From Panopea generosa (lineage: Eukaryota > Mollusca > Bivalvia > Adapedonta > Hiatellidae): a stretch of 64,000 nucleotides of DNA. Numbering within the stretch: the stretch's first letter is position 1; every line of letters begins with the position of its first letter. A program made the translations under genes and the position numbers. A model generated the notes under the pieces. The model was given only the letters and a program-made list of their open reading frames with translations. It was not told the DNA's origin and did no database searches. Where the stretch lies: the NCBI GenBank assembly GCA_029582155.1, contig CM055905.1, positions 10,070,995 to 10,134,994 of the forward strand. The letters run 5' to 3'. Positions 30,501 to 42,500 of the stretch are shown here, one piece after another.

Positions 30501-33500
30501 TTAATGCTGCATCCACCACTTCCGACTGTCAGAGCAGCAATGGTCAAAATAAACAATCATTTGTTAATGCTGCATCCGCCACTGTTGACTGTCAGAGCAG
30601 CAATGGTCACAATAAACAATCATTTGTTAATGCTGCATCCACCACTTCCGACTGTCAGAGCAGCAATGGTCAAAATAAACAATCATTTGTTAATGCTGCA
30701 TCCGCCACTGTTGACTGTCAGAGCAGCAATGGTCACAATAAACAATCATTTGTTAATGCTGCATCCACCACTTCCGACTGTCAGAGCAGCAATGGTCAAA
30801 ATAAACAATCATTTGTTATTGCTGCATCCACCACTGTTGACTGTCAGAGCAGCAATGGTCACAATAAACAATCATTTGTTAATGCTGCATCCACCACTTC
30901 CGACTGTCAGAGCAGCAATGGTCAAAATAAACAATCATTTGTTATTGCTGCATCCACCACTGTTGACTGTCAGAGCAGCAATGGTCACAATAAACAATCA
31001 TTTGTTATTGCTGCATCCACCACTGTTGACTGTCAGAGCAGCAATGGTCACAATAAACAATCATTTGTTATTGCTGCATCCACCACTGTTGACTGTCAGA
31101 GCAGCAATGGTCACAATAAACAATCATTTGTTAATGCTGCATCCGCCACTGTTGGCTGTCAGAGCAGCAATGGTCAAAATAAACAATCATTTGTTATTGC
31201 TGCATCCACCACTGTTGACTGTCAGAGCAGCAATGGTCACAATAAACAATCATTTGTTAATGCTGCATCCACCACTTCCGACTGTCAGAGCAGCAATGGT
31301 CAAAATAAACAATCATTTGTTATTGCTGCATCCACCACTGTTGACTGTCAGAGCAGCAATGGTCACAATAAACAATCATTTGTTAATGCTGCATCCGCCA
31401 CTGTTGACTGTCAGAGCAGCAATGGTCACAATAAACAATCATTTGTTAATGCTGCATCCACCACTTCCGACTGTCAGAGCAGCAATGGTCAAAATAAACA
31501 ATCATTTGTTATTGCTGCATCCACCACTGTTGACTGTCAGAGCAGCAATGGTCACAATAAACAATCATTTGTTAATGCTGCATCCACCACTGTTGACTGT
31601 CAGAGCAGCAATGGTCACAATAAACAATCATTTGTTAATGCTGCATCCACCACTTCCGACTGTCAGAGCAGCAATGGTCAAAATAAACAATCATTTGTAA
31701 TTGCTGCATCCACCACTGTTGACTGTCAGAGCAGCAATGGTCAAAATAAACAATCATTTGTTATTGCCGCATCCACCACTGTTGACTGTCAGAGCAGCAA
31801 TGGTCACAATAAACAATCATTTGTTAATGCTGCATCCGCCACTGTTGACTGTCAGAGCAGCAATGGTCAAAATAAACAATCATTTGTTAATGCTGCATCC
31901 ACCACTTCCGACTGTCAGAGCAGCAATGGTCAAAATAAACAATCATTTGTTATTGCTGCATCCACCACTGTTGACTGTCAGAGCAGCAATGGTCACAATA
32001 AACAATCATTTGTTAATGCTGCATCCGCCACTGTTGACTGTCAGAGCAGCAATGGTCACAATAAACAATCATTTGTTAATGCTGCATCCACCACTTCCGA
32101 CTGTCAGAGCAGCAATGGTCAAAATAAACAATCATTTGTTATTGCTGCATCCACCACTGTTGACTGTCAGAGCAGCAATGGTCACAATAAACAATCATTT
32201 GTTAATGCTGCATCCACCACTTCCGACTGTCAGAGCAGCAATGGTCAAAATAAACAATCATTTGTTATTGCTGTATCCACCACTGTTGACTGTCAGAGCA
32301 GCAATGGTCAAAATAAACAATCATTTGTTAATGCTGCATCCACCACTTCCGACTGTCAGAGCAGCAATGGTCAAAATAAACAATCATTTGTTATTGCTGC
32401 ATCCACCACTGTTGGCTGTCAGAGCAGCAATGATCACAATAAACAATCATTTGTTAATGCTGCATCCACCACTGTTGGCTGTCAGAGCAGCAATGGTCAA
32501 AATAAACAATCATTTGTTATTGCTGCATCCGCCACTGTTGACTGTCAGAGCAGCAATGGTCACAAAAAACAATCATTTGTTATTGCTGCATCCACCACTG
32601 TTGGCTGTCAGAGCAGCAATGATCACAATAAACAATCATTTGTTAATGCTGCATCCACCACTGTTGGCTGTCAGAGCAGCAATGGTCACAATAAACAATC
32701 ATTTGTTATTGCTGCATCCACCACTGTTGACTGTCAGAGCAGCAATGGTCAAAATAAACAATCATTTGTTATTGCTGCATCCGCCACTGTTGACTGTCAG
32801 AGCAGCAATGGTCACAATAAACAATCATTTGTTAATGCTGCATCCACCACTGTTGGCTGTCAGAGCAGCAATGGTCAAAATAAACAATCATTTGTTATTG
32901 CTGCATCCGCCACTGTTGACTGTCAGAGCAGCAATGGTCACAATAAACAATCATTTGTTAATGCTGCATCCACCACTGTTGACTGTCAGAGCAGCAATGG
33001 TCAAAATAAACAATCATTTGTTAATGCTGCATCCACCACTGTTGGCTGTCAGAGCAGCAATGGTCAAAATAAACAATCATTTGTTATTGCTGCATCCGCC
33101 ACTGTTGACTGTCAGAGCAGCAATGGTCAAAATAAACAATCATTTGTTATTGCTGCATCCGCCACTGTTGACTGTCAGAGCAGCAATGGTCAAAATAAAC
33201 AATCATTTGTTATTGCTGCATCCACCACTGTTGGCTGTCAGAGCAGCAATGGTCAAAATAAACAATCATTTGTTATTGCTGCATCCGCCACTGTTGGCTG
33301 TCAGAGCAGCAATGGTCAAAATAAACAATCATTTGTTATTGCTGCATCCACCACTGTTGGCTGTCAGAGCAGCAATGGTCAAAATAAACAATCATTTGTT
33401 ATTGCTGCATCCGCCACTGTTGGCTGTCAGAGCAGCAATGGTCAAAATAAACAATCATTTGTTATTGCTGCATCCACCACTGTTGGCTGTCAGAGCAGCA

Positions 33501-36500
33501 ATGGTCAAAATAAACAATCATTTGTTATTGCTGCATCCGCCACTGTTGGCTGTCAGAGCAGCAATGGTCAAAATAAACAATCATTTGTTATTGCTGCATC
33601 CACCACTGTCGACTGTCAGAGCAGCAATGATCACAATAAACAATCATTTGTTAATGCTGCATCCACCACTTCCGACTGTCAGAGCAGCAATGGTCAAAAT
33701 AAACAATCATTTGTTATTGCTGCATCCGCCACTGTTGACTGTCAGAGCAGCAATGGTCAAAATAAACAATCATTTGTTAATGCTGCATCCACCACTTCCG
33801 ACTGTCAGAGCAGCAATGGTCACAATAAACAATCATTTGTTATTGCTGCATCCACCACTGTTGGCTGTCAGAGCAGCAATGATCACAATAAACAATCATT
33901 TGTTAATGCTGCATCCACCACTGTTGGCTGTCAGAGCAGCAATGGTCAAAATAAACAATCATTTGTTATTGCTGCATCCACCACTGTTGGCTGTCAGAGC
34001 AGCAATGGTCAAAATAAACAATCATTTGTTATTGCTGCATCCACCACTTCCGACTGTCAGAGCAGCAATGGTCAAAATAAACAATCATTTGTTATTGCTG
34101 CATCCGCCACTGTTGGCTGTCAGAGCAGCAATGGTCAAAATAAACAATCATTTGTTATTGCTGCATCCACCACTGTTGGCTGTCAGAGCAGCAATGATCA
34201 CAATAAACAATCATTTGTTATTGCTGCATCCACCACTGTTGGCTGTCAGAGCAGCAATGGTCAAAATAAACAATCATTTGTTAATGCTGCATCCACCACT
34301 GTTGGCTGTCAGAGCAGCAATGGTCAAAATAAACAATCATTTGTTATTGCTGCATCCACCACTGTTGACTGTCAGAGCAGCAATGGTCACAATAAACAAT
34401 CATTTGTTAATGCTGCAATGCAGATAATGCATTTTTTTCCTTGCTGAGACGGGTTCTTCGTGGCAGAATTGTCTAAGACTTGGTCTCAAAATAACTTACC
34501 TCTCACCGCTAAGGACGTAGGTTGGAGTCCTGCTTGCTCCAAAAACTTTATGTGAGAAAGTTTCCAGTTACTTGCAGAATGATTGTGATTCTACTCAGTT
34601 TGAGGTCTTCCTCTACCAGTAAAACTGGATATGCCATATATAACCCGAAATGTGTTGAAAATAGTGTTAAACCCCATTCTTGTTGAGCAATCAATTGGAA
34701 ATTGTAAGTCATTAAATAAACTACAATTATATCTTCCAATATAAAGGAGAAAAGTACATGTATGTCAACAAAAATGGCCCCGCTATTTATCTGAAACCAC
34801 TTTGTTTTTAAAGTCGAAGAGGGGCCGTAACTCCTATAAAATTTGATATAATACAGGAACACATGAAATATTAATGTAATACATATACCCCTTCAGAATG
34901 TTATTGATTACAAACCCATTTTTTAAACATAACACTAAATCAGTGCTCCTGATAAACTTTTCTTCGAATGGATGTTTAACATTCTTGAATTTGTGGGCAA
35001 TGTTTAAAGATAAAATTGAACATATTAAACAAATTGCCAATTAATATTAATCAATCAGCACTAAAGTTGCCAGAATCAAATGCTTATCTTACCACTTACT
35101 TTAAGTGCCAATGCTTTATTCAGAAATTTAAACACTTAAATACCCCCAAATAGTGCTTTAATAACTGGAGCACTGACTTAATACCTCTACACCATTCTTC
35201 AAATAGTTTAAACTTACAATGTATTTATTTTACTTCTATTGGGAAACAAGTTCTTGCAACTTAGACAAATCACACTTGAAGTCTTCCTTGGTATAACCAG
35301 TACTAAGCATATGAGGAAAAAGTGTCTGGCTCAAGAACACCACAACATGGCCATAGTGGAGGATTGGACCCACAACCCACCGATCATGGGTTCAGAACTC
35401 TACCACTGGACCACACATTCTTTAAATGGTAGAGGGCATAAAAATACTTTAGTTGCTATTGTTATACGAACCAGTCCGTCCAGCCTGGGAACCTCCTGAC
35501 AGTTGATGTTGGCCTGCCACAGGTTGTAGAACCTCGGCTTCTGAAGACCCACTGTAATACACCACATAAACATTACATTCAGATTAATCATCTTCATATA
35601 GGAGCATCTACCATGTCTGATAAAAAGTTGCGATGTACAAAGGTAAAGCTTTCAGACATTATCTATATGTTCATAAAGCACTTTAAAGTATAATTAAATG
35701 TATATAATAAATGAACAACAGAATATTTGTTTCTTTGGCCATTTGGTGTCATTTTTATGCCGTCAAGGATTAACAGACAATCAGTTAACCTAACCACTCT
35801 TTCCTGGGATCCTGGAAGGTCAACCAGTACTTGAGCACACCTATTTCCGCATACAATAGATAATTTTCTCACTGGAATCAGCAGTGATAGACAAATGCCA
35901 ATGAGACATAAAATCGTATATCAACCATCATGGAGACTGGCCGTACAGGGATCAAACTTACAACACCTGGATTAACACCCCCCCCCCCCAACCCCCACCT
36001 AAATCCTGTTAAACCCCTATTGTTTTATATTATTTGCACACAAACAAGATATATTTTAGATTTACCGCTACAACTTAAGATTTAGAATTCTTTATTCTAG
36101 AACAATGGAAAAATACATCTTGAATGTTTTGAGCCCTCAATGATTGTCACTTATTTCTGTCCAAACAGTTTACCTTCTGTAGCCTCTTGTGGGGTGATGA
36201 ATTTCCTGAAATTGTCCTCTATATCCGGTACTTGGAACCACATGCTGTGTTTTGGGAGGCTGAGGTCATGGTCGCCTGCCTGATTCAGGGTGTGTACTGT
36301 GAACAGGTTCCACTGGACCTAAGACAGAGTTTTGAACATTAACATGTTGAATAACACTCCGCCGTCCTTGAGTTCATCCCATTCAATTATCATTCAGAAG
36401 TTGCATTAATAAAATTTAACCGACTGGGGGGAAAATTAATAAAAATTAAGTAAACAAGAGCTGTCGGAAGGAACAGCGTGCTTGACTATTTCGATTCTGT

Positions 36501-39500
36501 TCTAAAACAACAACAAACTCAGGGTAGGTAAATCAAACAATAATTATTGCTTGTCTGTTAAAAATAAATTAGCAAAATAATTCACCAACACTATTCATTT
36601 TCATTATCAACAGTTATGTTATTAAGGACAGACAAAAGACGATTACAAAAGGTCCCTTGACATGAAGTCTCAGTTGACCTAAAAACATTTAGCAATTCAT
36701 CAGCAATTTCATTAAATAAATTAAAACATAAGGGTATATCTACAAATATAATTTACAGGTATTTTATAATGTGAAAAACAATAAATGCAATGCTGCAATG
36801 GATAACAATTCAGAAGCACTTATTATGTAACAATTTGGTATAAGGGTTTGTTAACATAAATATGCAAGATATCACACCTGGTCTAGAAGTTCTGCAGGAG
36901 GGTCGTAGAAATTGTGTAAAAGATAATCAAATATAGTGACCAGTCTACACATGGACGTGGGAACCGTCTCCAGTATTTGTCTGAAATATAAAACAAGAGA
37001 TGTCAGAAGACAACAAAGCTCGCCCCTGGGTGTCTAAGTCTAAAAAAAAATGAATAATAGACACGAAGATGGAGTTTGTGTTCTCAACTGACCTCACGTG
37101 AACTGTCAATTGAACAAGTTGATAATCCAATCATCGATCGATATTGTTTCCATGGCCACCATTTTCCTTAGAGAAGCTAACGGTCTCTTAGTAAACACTT
37201 AATTGTATTAAATTGCATTTATTTTGACAAATGCCACGTGACCAATGGGTGAAGCGATAGACTTTTGTATCAGGTCAATTTTCTGTGTCTAGATTACCTC
37301 TCACAGCAGAGGTCAGACCAGATCAGACAAAAAACCTCTTCCCATTTGCAGAATCACAGTGCTTTTTATTTAGATTCATTTTTTAGGGAGTGTATTCAAC
37401 CTACCATAAAACTAGATGCCATAGATAACTTGCAATGTGTTGAAAATAGTGATAACAGCATTTAAACATTTTTTTTTAAAAAGCACAAAATTCAACTATT
37501 CATTCTGGAGTAATAAATCACGAATCAATCACGAAATTACTTACTTTTTATCCATGGAACCAATTTTAACTATGCTCTGAGCAAGCTTTATCAGAAGCTG
37601 TTTCTTCTGCATGAGGGCGAGACTGTGAAACAGGAATAATAAAAGCTGCATGTGCTCCACATTCACGTCTGAAAGACAACATAATAATGCATGTACATAT
37701 ATGTACGTATACATGTCCTTAAATATAAAATCTTTACTGCAAGGATTAAAGAGATGACTAGTGAATTTCAGAGCCACATCATTAAACTACTGTATCGAAG
37801 CGATAGTTACAGTTAAAAATCAAAATATGCATGTAAAGGTATTTCATTAATGATTTTGTCATAATAATTATCATATTGACAAAATCATTAATGAAATATC
37901 TTTAAATACATAATCTAAAACTTACAATAGTTATATAATCTGGCTCTGAAATTCACAATTTTTTCAGGGTTTTTCCAGAATTAAATGTATGGGGGGGTCG
38001 GACCGCAGTATAATTAAAAATTTTATGCCTGGTCGGTGTTTTCATAAAAAAAAATGATGCCTTGTGGGGTAAAAGTTTATTAAAATTTTATGCCTTGCCG
38101 GTACTTCCTTCTCTGAACCAATTTTTTTCTTCAAGACCGTTTTTCTTCTCGAAATGTTATATATTTTCTGCCCAGATATTTCCTACCGTCGTATACAAAA
38201 ACATAAAATTGTCCTTCCCCATGTACCGCAGCGAGTCAATATCCCGCAGCGTCAAGATTTCGGCAAGCGTCTTATCTTTATCGCAGCAGAAACAGCAGGT
38301 CTGTTAAATTTACCTTGATTTGACCTACATGTTTGCCACCGACATGCCTGTTGTAACCATTGAAATACACAACCTCCAGATATCAGGACCAAGTGTAACG
38401 ATTTACGCGACTGACACTCGGTACACTGGTGTTGTTTATGTTAGGGATCGTCTTCAATTAACTTTTTCATCTCAAGCTGATTGATCTTTTTTGTTAAGAC
38501 CGCCATAACATAATTCCATCACCCGACTACAATGATTTAATTTGTTTGAAACAAGTATAATTATCTACCTTCGGACTTCCCGAAAGGTGACAAGAAACAT
38601 ATTCTTGGTTGTGAATAATTTATTAACATGGAAATGTACGAGTTGATAAGATGTCTGAATACACTCGTAGCAGGCCGTAACCCTCCCCGTAACCCCACCT
38701 ACTTTAATATATTCATGCCAAGATGCCGTGTCACACCGTTATCTCCTCAAGTAAATTTCACGAATTATATAGCAATATTTGATGTATCATGTTTACAAAT
38801 ACTCCACTACAGATATGAATATACAAACGTGTATACTATTAAATTCTGCAAAAACACCGATTCAACTATATGGCTGCATTGCTATAATTGTATGCGTATC
38901 TGCGCTGTTTGTCAGATGGTGTAAAACGCTAATTTATTCGGCACAAAAAGAAACACCAAGTAATGCAAAGTCATTGTGACAAAAAATCTAATTTAGGACA
39001 TTGTGTTAGCAGTGAAAATAACATCCACTTTCTCAGATTTGTCATCCCACGCCCATGTGAAATTGTCTTTGGGCATCAAAAACCGAATTGTTTGTCATCG
39101 GGTGTGCGAAATGAGGTCAAATTAGATTAAACCTTTATCTATAGTAGGGAGTAAATAACATTTGTCATAATAATGTTTGTTTCACTGTCAGAGTGACGTC
39201 ATCGGACATTGGCACAATGTGTTAATAAAAGGGACAGCGTGTTCATTCTGTACATTAATTTAGGCATGTGTAGTTATAAACATAACTCTCTTTACGGATT
39301 GTATCAATTTAATAGTAATTCTTTTTTTAAAGAAATTGGTATGTATACTGAAAATAAACATTTTAGAAAACAACTAGTTACAAACAAACACTCAGCTTTA
39401 ATTATTATAATCATTATTATGTTGTTGTTTTTTTCGTTTGTTATCTGTAATGCCCCTTTATTTAATTCTCAACCTGTGGTAAAGTGTGACGTAATCAATT

Positions 39501-42500
39501 GCATTTCGGCATTAGATCAAAAGTGTAACGTCGGCGTACTTCAAAGAAAGTAGGCAACTGTCCTGATTAATAATTTTACAAGTGTTACAATAAGAAAACA
39601 TTAGAAAGGGGATTTTAGCCTCTTTTTTTTAAAATTTTGTGCATGGTGGTATATATCACAATTAAATTTTTATGCTCTGTGGGTTTGAACTAGACTGCAG
39701 ACTATCTTATATACAGAAGGAAATGCCACTGACTGTGATTTAATGAATGCTCGCATGTTTCCTTTCCTTCTATATAAGTTCTTGGAAAATGTCATTATCA
39801 TATCCAATGGCCAAACTTATCCAACATTACAGGTGTACCACAGTACTACCAATTGGTTTCCATGTGTAAACACTAAGGATGGCAACGAATGGCAATATTG
39901 ATATTCGAATATTCGGTCATTCTTTCGAACGAATATTCGAATATATTCGGGCAAGATCTTAAAAATAAATAATCATCAACTTTCTATCCCGAACGTTTTT
40001 ACTCGCCATATTTGTTACTTTCTCTTTCAGTGGAAACGGTGCTGATGTATAAATACTAAAAAGCAAACAATTGGAATATCATTGTCGTCAAGATTCAACA
40101 TGACGTCGAACTCGATGATGCATAATTAATAATAATAAATTAATAAATGTTATGTTATATTAGCTTTACTAAGTTAAAAATTCGTATGTTTGTATAGTTT
40201 ATAAGTAATTAACTATTTATAAATGAAATTGAAAAACAAAAAAAACAAAAAAATATATATAAGTAAATTCGTCTACTACTTGACGCATTTATTATTCACA
40301 AGTACATAAACGGCCTACAAATCAAAGAAGTGTGCTCTTCAATTAGGTATAAGATTGGTAAATAAACAAACTTGCTCTCACCTTTTCAAAACAGGGTGAT
40401 TTACAACAGACTGTAAAGGCAGATCGATGATTAAAATTGCCTAAGGCAAACAATTAAAGGATTACCGACCAGGACTTCTTATCACCTTGACAACGTCTAA
40501 TTGACACCCGTCTTAGGAGGAAATCGATAATTACCGTGTCTTAACCTGGTTGTTATAACACCTTTCAAAACCATTTGTGGCAAAAATATTGAAATTGAAA
40601 ATAAATAAAGAAAACAATTTGAATTTACTATAATTTTTTAATATTTTTTTTTTTGTTGCGAATATTCGAATATCAATATGACATTCGAATATTCGGACGT
40701 ATGACCGAATATTCGAATATCCGAATATTCGTTGACATCCTTAGTAAACACCAATATGATGTAAACTGACATTTGTAGTTAAAGAAACTTACAAATATCG
40801 TAAGTTGATATTTTCCTCCAGAGTGCATGTCCTAATCCTCTTATAGAACCAACAACGATTTTCTATATGAAAATATAGATCTACATGTACATGTAGTTAT
40901 GGATATGATAAGTTACATACCATCATTAGAGTCAGATTTACTATGGGATGCCATCACATTGGTTGTGAGCGTGTTCAGGAAGCGTTCCCAGATGTTGATC
41001 ACAATCTTTTCAGTCTGACTCTTCAGCTGCTTGGTTTCGCGTTCTTGTTGTTGCCGCAATAAAATCATTTCGGCAAGAACCGCCAGGGTACGTGGGTACA
41101 ATGTCAGAGGCCAAGCGTCATCCACAGTTGTATTGATGCCGAGGTTGGCCAGCAATGTATTCTGTACAAAACAAATAAACATTTATATATAATGCATTCT
41201 CTTCCTGGCTTAATTGCGTTATGCTCCATCGAGTCATTGACCTCTGCCAATGTCTCAAAGTTTTCATGATAACTGCATTGTTTGTTTTTATTAATCCAAT
41301 AATATCTAATGGTGAATTGAGGTCAAAATAAACAAAAAATTATGTAAATGCATAAAATAAAAAGAAAATTTGTTTGTTTTGGTGAAAGATCAATATTTGA
41401 TCTTGTGATCACCAAAAATTATATTACTTTTGGAGATCACTTGATGAAATATAATTTGATCTTACACCAAAACAAACCAATATCCTTTATATGATCACTC
41501 ATATATCGGAAAAATTAAGACATGGTGATTTTAACGTATTCCATTCAAATCAAATCTTCATTTTTATTTTAATGTTTTTAAACATGATTGTTTACTTAAA
41601 TTTACTACTGCACAAAATAATCAACTTCATATATCTAGTTTAATTGACTGAATATTTAGCATATTTTTTATGCCATCGAGGGCTAACCTTACCAATGTTT
41701 CCTTGGATCCTGAAAGATTAACCAGTACTCGAGGACACCCCATCTCTACAAGTAACTGATAACTTTCCCACTTGAATCAGCAATGAGAGACAAATGATAG
41801 TGATACTGTTGCCAAGCGGGGTTTCGAACTCACAACCCCTTGATTGATAGTCAGACACATTACTGACTAAGCTAATTTTATATTTAAGCAAATGTGGAAA
41901 TATAAAAGCTGTTTTGGTATGAAAAGTAAAACTGACATGTCATGATTTTGTCTATTGTCCAAGCAAATTTGATATTGCAAAAAAACTTGCAAAAGATGTG
42001 ACGTTGGCAAAGGTTAATGAAGCATAGCGCAGTGCACCCTGGGAGAGATTTAAAGTATCGCTGTACAAATAAATGACCCAATGGAAGCTGTCAATCAAAC
42101 AAGTTGATAATTCAATCAGTGATCGATATTGGTTGCTATGCTGCTGTTTTTCGAGTGAACCCTCTCTAAGTAAACACTACATTGTATTACTGTATTTACT
42201 TGGACAAACAACAGGAGGCAGTGGGCGGGGCAATAGTCGCTCTCACATCAGGTGAAAAGTATTGCATAGACAACAGATATTAACTGCAAGTTATCAACAC
42301 CATTAACAACACACTTCAGGTTATACAGCGGGGTGGAAGTGTTGTGGATAGAGTGTTGGCCACTAATGCCAGAGGATGTGGATTCAAATCCAAGTTTAAC
42401 CTGATGCCTCTCAAAAACAACAATCTGTACTGGTTCTACCCACGAAGGGACTCGAGAGCTGTTCATTAAGCTTCAAACTTCTTTGCTAAAGAAAATGAGT

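Noticed and set aside
28803..34427. Two very long plus-strand ORFs (965 and 908 codons)
   Set aside because: They are exactly the 63-bp tandem array read in a frame without stops, with no unique domain, no splice context and an opposing gene. Kept as a repeat and a finding, not as a gene.
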